A stretch of 64,000 nt of DNA, taken from NCBI GenBank assembly GCA_025667525.1, contig CM046877.1, forward strand, positions 26,130,737-26,194,736, read 5' to 3'. Source of the DNA: Glebionis coronaria (taxonomy: Eukaryota > Streptophyta > Magnoliopsida > Asterales > Asteraceae). The first letter of the stretch is position 1. Each line of letters begins with the position of its first letter. The notes under the pieces were generated by a model. It worked only from the letters and a program-made list of their open reading frames with translations, ran no database searches and was not told where the DNA came from. A program made the translations under genes and the position numbers. Of the stretch, positions 1 through 9,999 are shown one piece after another.

Positions 1-2
1 TT

Positions 3-1076
3 GAAACATACTTTGAAAAACTTGAAAAGTCTAACGTTGTTCTTGAAAGAAAATTGGATCAAAAAGTTTCAGATTCTAAAGCTGAAAAGGATAATCTTTT
101 GAAACAAATTCAGTTACTAGAGTCTAAATTGGCATCCCAAGATGAATTGCTCAAAGAAAATGAGACGTTAAAAGCCCAAGTTCAAGAAAAGGTGTTTGCT
201 ATAGCTGCGTTAAAAAACGAGTTAAGGAAAAATAGAGGACCTAGTGTGGACACTAAGCTTGAAAAACCATCAATCTTGGGGAAACCGCCTACAAATCAGT
301 TCGTCAGACAACCGATTGTCAGACAACCTACTGCATTTAGATCCGAGCGACCACAATCCTCGAGACCGCGGTTTGCCTCCCAAGTTGATTTGGTTCACTT
401 TCCTAGACCAGTCACTCCACCATCTAGGCCCAATGTGACTAAATCAGTTTTAGCACGACCTCATCACATGATTGCCTCTAGTTTCTATAAGAATAGTTCA
501 AAGAACACGTCTAGAACGAGTTCAAATGATGTGCGCCATGATTTTGGTCAAAGGGAAGCTATTCAAAAGACACATGTAAGAGATAGTAATGTCCAACCTA
601 GTCAGATGCCTTCTAGATTACCCAACACTGCTAACCGTAGCATGACGTCTCCTAGGAGCATCGATCAATCATCTAGGAATTACTCGGACATTAAATATGC
701 TACTTGTAAAACATGTAGAAAATGTGTCTTTACGGCAAATCATGACTCTTGTATCAAAAAATTGCTTAATGAGGTGAACTCCCGTGCTAGACTTAAATCC
801 CAGTGGGTCGCTAAAATCAAACCCATTGGTAAAATGTGGCGCCCCACTGGTAGAACTTTCACTCTTGTAGGAAACGAGTGCCCTTTAACTAGGATAGTCT
901 CTGATTCTACGAAGACTACTAGGGAGGAAATTGCAAAGGATGATACATCACTTAAGCCTGAACTTAAGTTTTCTATAAAAGGAAACATTTGCCAACTAAG
1001 ACAAGTGAATCATCCCCTCAGGCCACCTCTGACACAAGAAAAGAAAACCGTGAACCCCCACGTGCTTCTAAAATAG
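3..1076 (+). pseudogene. Copia-type gag C-terminal/spacer region, partial
   Basis: The frame is open from base 3, so the true start lies left of the window. The first ~75 residues are a charged coiled coil rich in Leu, Lys and Glu (LEKSNVVLERK, then repeated LLKQIQLLE-type heptads). They are followed by a long Ser/Pro/Arg-rich low-complexity stretch and, around residues 220-245, a Cys/His cluster (CKTCRKCVFTANHDSC). The C-terminal part contains RPTGRTFTLVGNECPLTRI. This arrangement matches the gag-to-protease spacer of Copia elements (SIRE/Maximus-like) that are common in Asteraceae; in the complete family a DSG protease follows. Here the frame stops at 1076 and no protease follows. The function in an intact element would be the structural Gag and its linker. 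Confidence 0.7.
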
Positions 1077-1258
1077 ATATCTCTAACTCATGCAAAAGTA
1101 TACAAACTCCTAATGAGAATGCAGGTACCAAAGTTGATGTTCCAAAAGAACGAAGCGGTCCAATCATTGTATACCGTTCAACTAAGGACACTCTTAGAGT
1201 TTGGTTGCTGAAGAAGCAGATATCGGAGAAACAAATGTCTCAGGGGATTCATGGTTAA
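1000..1258 (+). pseudogene. Frame-shifted continuation of the gag spacer
   Basis: A second frame overlaps the end of the gag/spacer frame and continues for about 85 residues. It is Ser/Pro/Lys/Glu-rich and similar in composition to the preceding spacer, so it is probably the original reading frame after a one-base indel near 990-1040. It ends at a TAA beside the first hairpin-array unit. No recognised domain is present. Confidence 0.4.
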
Positions 1259-1263
1259 GCTGC

Positions 1264-2424
1264 ACTTAGGACTTACAGTCACATAACAGACTGTAACTCG
1301 ATCTCAAAAGACAAGAAAGTTCATCCCGATGATGACTTATCCTAAAAACGAGAAATTCATTTTTCTCGGGCATGAGCTTATGTTAAAAACATTCCACGTT
1401 TTTAAGCTCATGCACAAGGACTTACAGTCACATAACAGACTGTAACTCGATCTCAAAAGACAAGAAAGTTCATCCCGATGATGACTTATCCTAAAAACGA
1501 GAAATTCATTTTTCTAGGGCATGAGCTTATGTTAAAAATATTCCACGTTTTTAAGCTCATGCACAAGGACTTATAGTCACATCACAGACTATAACTCGAT
1601 CTTCAAAGAAAGGAAAGTTTATCGCCGATGATAAACTTATCCTAACAACGAGAAATTAATTTTTCTCGGGCATGAGCTTATATCAAAAAAAAACATTCCA
1701 AGTTTTTTAAGCTCATGCATAATGGCTCCTCGTTAAATGACAGACGATGACCCGGACTTCAGAGACAGGGAAGTTTATCCACGCAACGATAACTTACCCT
1801 CTTAACAAGAAATTAAGTTTTCTTGGACACGAGCTTATCCTAAAACCATTCAAAGGTTTTAAGCTCGTGTATAAGGCTCGTCATTTAATAACAGATGATG
1901 ACCCGTTCTTCAAATAAAGGAAAGTTTATCGCCGATGATAAACTTATCCTTACAACAAGAAATTAATATTTCTCGGGCATGAGCTAATAATAAAAACATT
2001 CGAAGTTTTTAATCTCATGCACAATGACTTACAGTTAAATGTCAGACTGTAACTCGAACTTAAAATAAAGGAAAGATTATCTTTTATGATAACTTATCCT
2101 CTTAACGAGAAAGTCACCTTTCTCGGTCATGAGCTTGTATTAAAACATTCGCAGTTTTAAGCTCAGAAAGGAAAGTGTATCTTTTAAATAAGAGAACTTT
2201 TCCTCATAACGAGAAATTAACCTTTCTCGGTCATGAGCTTTCCGTTAAAACAGTCAAAGTTTTCAAGCTCATGAAAACGACTTCTAAGTAAATGTCAGCT
2301 TAGGACTCGTTCTTCAGATAAAAGGAAAGGTTATCGCCGATGGTAACTTTTCCTTAACAACGAGAAGTTTACAACTTCTCGGACTTGAGCTTTCCTAAGA
2401 TATTCCAAATCTTAAGCTCAAGTA
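1264..2424 (+). repeat. Eight-unit tandem array (~150 bp units) of covarying hairpins
   Basis: Units start near 1268, 1417, 1566, 1723, 1874, 2024, 2166 (short) and 2277. Full units contain four inverted repeats in the same order. A: TTACAGTC/GACTGTAA around an ~8-10 nt loop. B: AAGTTTATC/GATAAACTT around GCCGAT. C: CGAGAAA/TTTCTCG. D: CATGAGCTTA/TAAGCTCATG, enclosing a smaller AAAAC/GTTTT stem. Sequence differs between units, but both arms tend to change together. Examples are TTATAGTC/GACTATAA in unit 3, CAAGAAA/TTTCTTG and CACGAGCTTA/TAAGCTCGTG in unit 4, and ACTTGAGCTT/AAGCTCAAGT in unit 8. No coding frame runs through it. Confidence 0.85.
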
Positions 2425-4104
2425 ATTGGTTTTCAAAACTTTGAACACAATTTTTCAAGAATTTCTCAAAAGGTTTTTCTTAATCTTTCAAAATTGTGTG
2501 TTCAAAAATGTTTTGATAAAAAGAGCATGTCTTCTAGAATTGATAATATTTACGAACCTAGAAATGTCATTCAATAATGACACGGGGTTGTAAATAAAGT
2601 TCGAGCAGAAGTTCAAACTTTTAAAACATGCTCAAAATGGTTTGCTATTATTTCCGATAGTAACCCGCTTTTCACTTTGAAGTCAAGCATTTCACCGGAA
2701 AGCTTTGACTTCAGAATCCGAAGTTATCATCTCCACCAACCGTAGCAACTTACAATTGATATCTACATACTCGACGATGCGACTACTCAAACGGTGACTA
2801 CAACTCTTTCAATAGAACACGGGTCAACAATTAAGGGGGAGCAATTGTCCAGCATTCAGAATCCTTCATGCCGAGAGTGCCAAGTTCACATATTGATGTT
2901 AAGACAACGATATCAATCATACACATGGAGTCAAGAGATAACTTCAGAAGTTACGAGGAAGACCAACATTCGTGAACAAGAACCATGTGCTTCTTTCATA
3001 TGATGTTCTCCATCATTCAGGTCCAACCTCGTAAATTGCTAATATTGTGAATTCATTATCATATATGATCTTTGCACGTGATAAATACCTTACACTTCTG
3101 TTTAAAAGGTATTTAATCTACGTTTCAAGTACACCCTCATTAATTTGAGGGGGAGCTTGTGTAATTCATGAAGATAATTGGATTTGCATTTTTCTTCCCA
3201 AATTTTCTTAAAATGCTATTAAATCAATTGATATTAAAAACATCGATTGGGTTAATATTTTTAATATGGGGGAGAAAATGTGATTTAATATGGGAAATGA
3301 TTAATCAAAAATGGTTTGACTTAACGTGCTTCCCGACATGTGCGAAATGTTTTCGGATATCGTGGCATATGTTAAGGGGGAGCAAAATGGATTTGCACTT
3401 CAAAATGGATTTCATGGTGACATACACTTACCCAAAACATCTCTATTCACGATGATGAAGATTGTGGTGACATAAGGATGGTAGGATAGGTTAAAGTCCA
3501 ATGATTCCTCTAGAACCAGAGGAATCTTCCCAAGGACATTCCATAGCTAGAAATAGTAGTCCTTAGGAAAGATGGAGAAAGACTGTGAATGTAGCTGAAT
3601 GCCGACCAAGTACATAAGTTAGCACTGGAACAATCACAACAAGGTGCTAGTGATGACGTATTGGTAAGCATTGAAGGGGTTGAAGAATGAAAAAGAATTG
3701 TAAAGATAAAGGGTGTAAAGAAAGAAGCCCTCCTTACAACTTTAGGAAGAAACCGGGTCAATACATATGCTATTGAGATCATTTTTAATGATGCTCGATA
3801 TTGAAGATAGACATCATGGACCCAGTGATGCAATGCACAACCCATCCCAGCTAACTCAGATATCTCTTAAAAGATATTTGTTTTAATCACACGGAGACAA
3901 CACGTTATCTATTGATTTATTCACTCCGAATAAATTGGTATTGAAATTGTGGCACTCCTATCCAGCCTCCAATTACTAAAAATCCAAAATGCACGATTGA
4001 GTCTAGAGCCATTTGAGATCATCAAATATCTCTTTAGGACACACTTTCATATTTCCTTGCTTCTTCACACAATGTGAAAAGTAAGAAAGATCTTAAGAGT
4101 CCTA
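2425..4104 (+). other. Non-coding hairpin-rich interior of the Copia-derived element
   Basis: There is no credible gene here; short frames are random. Inverted repeats continue. There is a 15-bp stem with a 2-nt bulge (2440-2454 with 2490-2506), GAGCATGT/ACATGCTC (2523-2530 with 2625-2632), TGTCATT/AATGACA near 2565-2582, TGAAGTCAAGC with GCTTTGACTTCA (2679-2713), GATTCCTCT/AGAGGAATC (3503-3526), and TTTATTC/GAATAAA near 3916-3934. Several purine tracts of the form AAGGGGGAGC or similar occur near 2834, 3150, 3265 and 3374 and look like polypurine tracts. Confidence 0.6.
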
Positions 4105-4500
4105 CGCAAAATCTTCATGATCTTGCCTGAACATCCGAGTAATACGAAAGTATTTACAATGAAGATGGAAATCCTTCTTGAGCGAATATCAAAAAACTCA
4201 TGGTAGGTGACTTGTGTGATTCTTTATGAATCAAACTTGTGATAACTGGAAAGCAACATTGGTTTAATTCTTAAATGAATTTAAACACGTTCCAGGCCTC
4301 TACGCAATATCTTAGTGATCTTGCCAGAACATTCAGAGTAATACTATTAAGTATTCACAGTGACGAATGGAAATCCTTCTAGTGTTAACATCAAACAGCA
4401 CTTGGTAGGTAACTTGCAAGATTCTATATGAATCAAGCTAGTGACAACTGGAAAGCAACGACGGTGCGGTTCTTAATTGAATTTCACTTGTTCCAGGAAC
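4105..4500 (+). repeat. Two diverged tandem copies of a ~190-bp unit
   Basis: The block starting near 4108 (CTACGCAAAATCTTCATGAT) recurs near 4298 (CTACGCAATATCTTAGTGAT). The same order of motifs follows in both: GATCTTGCC, GGAAATCCTTCT, GGTAGGT, a GATTC/GAATC hairpin, AACTGGAAAGCAAC and a TTGTTCCAGG-like end. One hairpin changes on both arms: AATAC-GAAA-GTATT in the first copy, AATACT-ATTA-AGTATT in the second. Confidence 0.6.
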
Positions 4501-5105
4501 ATGAATTGACGGCTTCAAATCATGCGGATAAGATTATCCAAATGATTCACTCTTTACGTTTGCAGTCAGCTTTGGACGGTCGAGTAAAGAGAACGGGTTT
4601 ACCCGCGAAATCTTGTCAAGGAGGTTCTTTATTGAAACTACCTGCCACAAGTACGATATTTAATATCGTCCAACGGTCTTCACCGACCGGAGGTAAAATG
4701 CTACCGAATTAGAATGAAATGTTCAAGGCCATTTCATCCGTGTATATTGTTTGTTGCTAACTGTCTTATGCAGCGTAACAAGAAGGTGGCATTGCGGTGT
4801 ACAATCCAGAAGAAGTCGTCACCACATGCTTATACTACATACAACTAGTACTTCAACAAATTCAAGAAAGCCTGAAGGTCAAGTCTTCCGCTGTATCAAA
4901 CTCTGAAGCTTTCAAGAATTTAAAAGTATAAGTATGTGGAACATGAAGTCACATAGAGGCAAATATCACAAGTGAAGAATGCACAAGGTCAAGGCAAGGA
5001 AACATGCTCAAGACTAAAGTCAAAGATCACATCAAGCATATTCACAAGAACAAGATCGAAGACTCAAGCATAGATGCTAGGTTTAAGATTTTGTAAAAAG
5101 ATGTG
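4501..5105 (+). other. Non-coding hairpin-rich stretch before the purine tract
   Basis: No gene is seen. Short perfect stems continue: CGGG/CCCG near 4595, ACGATA/TATCGT near 4654-4672, CGGTC/GACCG near 4675-4690 and ATGAAATG/CATTTCAT near 4713-4736. The final ~200 bp lack obvious structure. Confidence 0.45.
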
Positions 5106-5240
5106 ACCTCCCTTAGGGGGAGATTGTTGGAAATACGTTTTTCCCAATAAAGTCTCGGTCACATCTTAGTTAGCATAGATCACGAGATATAGACTATTTA
5201 GAACTTTGTCTCTTGGAGCGACCTCCCTTAGGGGGAGATT
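5106..5240 (+). repeat. Duplicated polypurine tract plus LTR start
   Basis: The string ACCTCCCTTAGGGGGAGATT followed by GTTGGAAATACGTTT occurs at 5106 and again at 5221, 115 bp apart. Each copy holds a purine tract (AGGGGGAGA) followed by the first bases of an LTR (TGTTGGAAATACG at 5125 and 5240). The first LTR start is cut off after about 30 bp, so the second is taken as the working LTR boundary. Confidence 0.7.
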
Positions 5241-5540
5241 GTTGGAAATACGTTTTACGTATTTATGAAGGATCGGTCGCTCCAACGATAATTATGTAAT
5301 AGGCTCGTGATCCACTTAGTTAATGTATAGTCCATATAGCCCACATGTAGGGTGGGCTATATATATCCCCTCATAGCATGTTAGGAGGGGTTGTTCATTT
5401 TCACATTTTCATAATCTATCTTTACTTTCTCTCTCTACTTGTCTCCCTTCTCTCCTTTCTCTCTCTACTCCATCATCTCCCTCCATCTTTCTTATGCTTA
5501 TCAATTAATCAACCATCTTTATACATCCAATCAATCATGT
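5240..5540 (+). repeat. 3' LTR of the Copia-derived element
   Basis: It begins TGTTGGAAATACG immediately after a polypurine tract. It contains an AAATACGT/ACGTATTT hairpin, a TAGCCCA/TGGGCTA inverted repeat near 5336-5360 followed by TATATATA (a possible TATA box), and a long CT-rich stretch (5420-5500) as expected of transcribed leader. The 3' end is not defined; no partner LTR is in the window. Confidence 0.55.
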
Positions 5541-5544
5541 AGAA

Positions 5545-6490
5545 TATGCCAATGATTAAGTAGACCTTCAGTATTTTGTTGCTTTCTAAATGGTGGTGGC
5601 GCATTCGGATTGACCATATTACCTTCTGGGCTAGATCGATTTTGTCTATTCATGGGGTGGATAATCATCGTGGGTCTAGGATTGCCAAGGCGTCCTTGTC
5701 TGGCACCTGGAAAAATATCGCTAGTATGGCTAAGGCTTTGGTAGGAGTGGGTATTCTTCCCGCGCAGATTGTTCGGTGGAATCAAGAGACTACTGTTTGG
5801 AATTCTGACTTTGCAGTCATGGGGGTTTCTCGATGTCTCTTCTAAGATAGAGAATTTATAAATCCTCACACCTTGTCTGTGATGGGTCGTTTCTTTGGCC
5901 CAAGGTTGTCCATCTTAAGATTAATTATTTTGTTTGGCGGGCGAAGGCTGATCGTATTCCCACCTTAAAGGCTCTCAACAAGAGAGGGGTAAATGTTGGC
6001 AATATATGTTGTGGTGTCTGCCTCTCTGGCGTGGAAGACGCAAACCATGTCTTGGTTTCTTGTTCGTTAGCTAACCGGGTTCTCAAGGATATTCTGGGTT
6101 GGTGCAAGGTTCAGATGGGGCTTATGGTTAATGTGAAGGATATCATTAAGTTTATTACCTATTGGGGAAACTGCAATAAGAAGAGAGTTAGGTTTGTCAA
6201 CATTTCTATGGTATGTTTTGGTGCTTATAGCGTGCTAGGAATGATCGCATCTTCAACGACATCGTTCCTAACCCGGAGAAGATTGTTGGTGATATAAAAC
6301 TATGGTTTATGTCTAGCATAAGCATAGGACCTCGAATGAGGGAATTGGTTGGCGTGATTAGTGTGATTCACCTCTTGTATGTTTGTAAGTTTTCTTTTTT
6401 TCTGTTTTGTCCCCTTTGGCCTGCTAGCTTCTTGCTAGTTTTAGGGTCTTTTCTAATATATATTTGCCGGTTCCAAAGAAAAGGTATAAT
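5545..6490 (+). pseudogene. LINE (non-LTR retrotransposon) ORF2 3' end, zinc-binding domain
   Basis: Two frames with shifts between them give FWARSILSIHGVDNH and, from about 5897, a segment with KINYFVWRAK, ALNKRGVN, CCGVCLSGVEDANHVLVSC and LGWCKV, then RNDRIFNDIVPNPEKIV in another frame. This is the Cys/His zinc-binding domain found after reverse transcriptase in plant L1-type ORF2 (zf-RVT). The reverse transcriptase itself is absent, so the copy is 5'-truncated, as is typical of target-primed insertions. The following ~150 bp (CTAGCTTCTTGCTAG, TAATATATATTTGCCGG) look like the LINE 3' UTR and end in an A-rich tail near 6475-6490. At least two frameshifts make it inactive. Confidence 0.75.
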
Positions 6491-6667
6491 GACATAAAGG
6501 ATAGTCTAGCTAGTACTCTAGTATGAGTTAATATTTATTATAAATTGATACTACGTATTAGTTTGAGACCCCTTGTTTGAATTGTGTCTTTTATCTTAAA
6601 AATCGGAAGTACATTCAACTTTTTCCTTAAGAAGACTTCGAATGCTGGTAGATTATGTCTGAAACTG

Positions 6668-6755
6668 ATTTGACCTGACGGTTTAACCGGTTGAACCGGG
6701 AACCCGGTGAACCGGTAACTTAACCGGGTAAAAAAAACCGGGTTTTAAAACATTG
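6668..6755. repeat. Degenerate AACCGG/CCGGTT repeat
   Basis: About 90 bp made of variants of AACCGGTT, ACCCGGTGAACCGG and ACCGGGT, ending in a poly-A run and CCGGGTTTT. This CCGGTT-type motif cluster is a common plant repeat; its origin here is not known. Confidence 0.6.
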
Positions 6756-7914
6756 CCTATAACACTAGAAGGCAATGCACTTATAAGGTACTGTTTAAAA
6801 GCACATGGAATTGGTGACCTTCGCGCCAACTATTAACGGGTTCTGATAAAGCGAAGACGTCACCATTCTTGACGCCATTATGCTACCATACATTTTTTTG
6901 ATCTTTTTGATAAAAAAAATTATAAAAATTCTTTACTATTTATCTTCATCTTTATCTTTTAAAGTTAAGTTATTCGGTAATTTTAATTAAAAATGTAACT
7001 TTTTATTAATAATAAAACCGTTTCAAATTAAGTCACTTTTTAATTTTAGTCTAAAATACTTTATTGTAACTAACATGATACCCACGAAATATAACCGTAG
7101 GTATTTGGTGATGATTTTTTAGGCAAACAAGTGTTATGCTCATTAATTTACGCAAATTAAAGTTATAATTGTAAAAAGTTTAATCAATATAAAATAAACC
7201 CATCAAAAATGACAAAACTAAAATTTAATACAAATATATTACGGTGGGTGTGAAATTATAGAGCACATAATTTTAGAAAATATAGTAAAATTATATTAAG
7301 AAAAAAATAAATTGATAAAAATATTTTTCAGTATATAGATAAAAATGCTTTTTTATGTTGTTATATAAGTTTGTTACAAATTATAATATATATTAAATTC
7401 TGACGTAAATGACGTCGTATATTATTTTGCAAAGTCGCTTTGCTCGGCTGATGATGTCGTTTTGCTCGGTTGATGATGTAGTTTTGGAATCTAATCAAAA
7501 CACAAATATATACAATTTTTTAGTATTACAAAATCGACTTTTAACTTTTAACTATATAAAGTTTTTTAGTATAACAAAATTTATTTATCAAATATAAAGC
7601 TTATATTTATGAATTTTCTTGAGAAAAATATCATTAAAAAGCACGTCTAGCTGCGAATATAAGGAGCCCAATATTGTAAGCTTTTGTCATACGTATAATT
7701 TTACAAAAAGTGTTAAAAATTAATAGACATTTAAATTATTCTTTTATCAAAATAAATCTTTGAGGTTATCTGTTCTCTGCAAGGCAAATTATTGACGGTA
7801 ACAATCCTACATCCTTCGCCGTGAAGCACGAGCTATATGCCTCGTTAAATATATTTCACAAAAATCAAATACTTTATATTCGAACTATATAATATAATAT
7901 AGATGTAGTAGATA

Positions 7915-8165
7915 TCGTATCGATCTCGTACCGAATTAGTGGTTCAGATTTTTTTCTCGAACATAAACTAGTGGTATCGGTACCGTATCGAACGGGATTC
8001 GGGTACCGATACCAAGAAATCGAGGTTTTCTTGTTTTTTTGGGAATTCTACGATTTGGTACCGATCTCGTACCGAATTAATGGTACCAATTTTTTTCCAT
8101 TTTATTGTATAGTTCTGATGTCGTACCAAACAAGATTTGAATAACAAAAATCGATACGATTCTAA
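7915..8165. repeat. Degenerate GGTACCG / CGGTATCG repeat
   Basis: Repeated near-palindromic variants of GATCTCGTACCGAATT, GGTACCGATA and CGGTACCGTATCG across about 250 bp. The phrase CGTACCGAATTA(A/G)TGG occurs twice. There is no coding potential. Confidence 0.55.
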
Positions 8166-8619
8166 TTCGTATCTAAAATTCGAGTAGAGATGCTCATCCT
8201 TAAAAATATAGATAAACAGTTACCCAATTTTCAATTTTGGCCCCCACATTTTGTTGATTCCAAGGCTTATACCAACAAAATTATAAAAAAAACGGCACGT
8301 GATCTTATAAAGAGGAAAAAAAAACCAAACAACCCCTCAAATATCATTTCTAACAAATTAAGCGCCGATATGATTCCTTTTCTCCATCTTCATTCAGTTT
8401 GGTTTCCAGAATCATATCACATTCATAATAGTATCTTTCTTTAATTTTTACTTTTTTTATTATCTATGAGGAGGATGTACTTTGATGATTATGATTAACA
8501 AAAGATTTCTAATAATTGTTCTAATTGTGCTTGTTTAATTAAGATAATAGTGTTTGAACTTTCTTATGCTGTAAAAGCAATTACAATAAAATTAAATGTC
8601 TACCGAGTCGATTCTATAA

Positions 8620-8948
8620 GGATGTTTGTTACAGCTGGTCGTATGAGCTTATGTGATTTTAGCTTACTTTTCACAATCTTGCTTTTATTGGCTTATATTC
8701 TGACATATGGGATTATATAAGCTTACTTTATCATAATAAGCTTATATAAGTCTCAAAATAAGTCAGACATTTGAGCTTATGCTCTTAGTTTGAATACTTG
8801 TTCTTGTACATTATTTGAAGTTGAGCTAATATATCACCTTTCATCCAAAAAACATAAGTAGGAAAATATGTCGGAAATTTGAGCTTATGAAAAGTAAGTC
8901 GAAATCGCACAAGTTCATAAGCCCACGTATAAGCTTAAACAAACATCA
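8620..8948. mobile_element. MITE, hAT-like (terminal repeats GATGTTTGTT/AACAAACATC)
   Basis: It starts GGATGTTTGTT at 8620 and ends with the inverted complement AACAAACATC at 8947. The interior is rich in GAGCTTATG/CATAAGC words, typical of small non-autonomous DNA transposons whose termini read (G)GGTGTTTGTTTAAGC. It has no coding capacity. A clean 8-bp target duplication was not found. Confidence 0.6.
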
Positions 8949-9206
8949 CGGGGGTGTTTGTTTAAGATTATCTGATTTTGGATTATGAAAGGGTGTGTTT
9001 GTTTAAGCTTATCTGATTTTGGATTATGAAAGGGTGTGTTTGTTTAAGCTTATCTGATTTTGGCTTATATTTCATAAGCTCAAAATTTCTGGCTTATCTT
9101 GAGATTTATGGGCATATATAAGCTTAATATATAAAGTTATATAAACCGATTTAAAAAACTGAAAAAAATTTAGCTGATATTAGCAGACAAATATGCTTAA
9201 ACAAAA
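8949..9206. mobile_element. MITE with tandemly triplicated 5' terminus
   Basis: The 41-bp terminal segment GGGTGTGTTTGTTTAAGCTT...GGATTATGAAA is present three times head to tail (about 8950, 8991 and 9032). The third copy runs into the interior and ends at ATGCTTAAACAAAAAC. The terminal motif matches the neighbouring element, so the two are related and adjacent. Confidence 0.6.
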
Positions 9207-9389
9207 ACTTGCTACTTGGTACTCTGGTTGGTAGTGATCGGCTCCTAGAAATTATGTGTATGACATAGGATCCTACAAACATAACACCAACTGTTTACAT
9301 ACTTCAAATGAGTTTTGACCAATTTAACGCCGAATGTGGACCCAACCAGCTATTTTGGCTAGTTGGCTCAGGACTCGAGTTATATGTAA

Positions 9390-9822
9390 CTCTTCAAGTT
9401 ATATGTATGACATGTTCATAGAACAGAGTTTAACCGTGTTGACCGAATTTTGACCAAACCTATTTTTTTGACCAATCGGCTTAGGTTGCCTTCGGTCACT
9501 GATCTTGTAGTGAGTAATGGCCGATTACTAGGCCTTGTAATCCAAGTTTTACAACACTGCATATAGAGGCACCTTGAAATAAGTTCGTCCTTAATATAAA
9601 GTTATAACTTCTTATATTTCCCCAAACAAGAAGAAGCAGTTTGTTATGTCCGAGCAATCTTAACTGCTTATCTGTTTGAATATAAGCAGATAAGATAATA
9701 ATCAGTCCCAAACACCCTTAAATCTTGTTTGTTTACTTTGTAACTATACATTTGGCGATTTAATGATTGTAGTACTTTCATATCTGTTTTATCCTTGTGT
9801 TCTGAAACTAATTCCATGTCTA
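9390..9822. repeat. Local duplication, copy 1 (partner 13826-14250)
   Basis: From AAGTTATATGTATGACATGTTCATA through CCATGTCTATA this block matches 13826-14250 with scattered substitutions and small indels. The second copy ends about 150 bp before the F-box pseudogene start codon, so this copy may be the former upstream region of a lost paralogue. It includes a hAT-like stretch (GCTTATCTGTTTGAATATAAGC). Confidence 0.75.
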
Positions 9823-9999
9823 TACACCATCCCATTTGAAGCTTCATCTTTATGTTTCTCAAAACATTATCATATTTCTAGCAGGTACTATTATTTTTTT
9901 CATTTTAAAGATTTGATGTTTTTTTGTTGTTTTAGTGAATGTGCATAGTTCTAGTGATTTTGAAATGCATTACGTAATTTGTTAGAAAATGTCAATTAA

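Larger units (their letters stand above)
1..5540 (+). mobile_element. Non-autonomous Ty1/Copia-derived element, 3' part
   Basis: The window opens inside this element. It reads, left to right, as a gag/spacer coding frame (to about 1258), about 4 kb of non-coding hairpin-rich DNA, a purine tract and a 3' LTR that begins TGTTGGAAATACG at 5240. No protease, integrase, reverse transcriptase or RNase H homology is seen between the gag frame and the LTR, so this copy could not mobilise itself. The orientation is set by the gag frame and by the purine-rich tract directly before the LTR. The 5' LTR lies outside the window. The right LTR end is uncertain, because LINE sequence begins around 5545 and no clear CA end or target duplication was found. 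Confidence 0.6.
6500..8615. other. AT-rich spacer, no gene seen
   Basis: The sequence is strongly AT-rich with no frame showing codon structure or homology. It holds two degenerate low-complexity repeats, annotated separately at 6668-6755 and 7915-8165. Confidence 0.5.

Noticed and set aside
1264..2424. CRISPR-like array
   Set aside because: Units are repeats throughout, with no constant repeat alternating with unique spacers, and the sequence is plant nuclear DNA.
3510..3845. 111-codon minus-strand frame in the hairpin region
   Set aside because: No homology, no domain, low-complexity Ser/Leu composition; it crosses hairpin stems and is best explained as chance.
8620..9206. A single larger DNA transposon
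   Set aside because: Termini pair within 8620-8948, and the second block has its own, triplicated terminus, so two adjacent MITEs fit better; no transposase frame is present.
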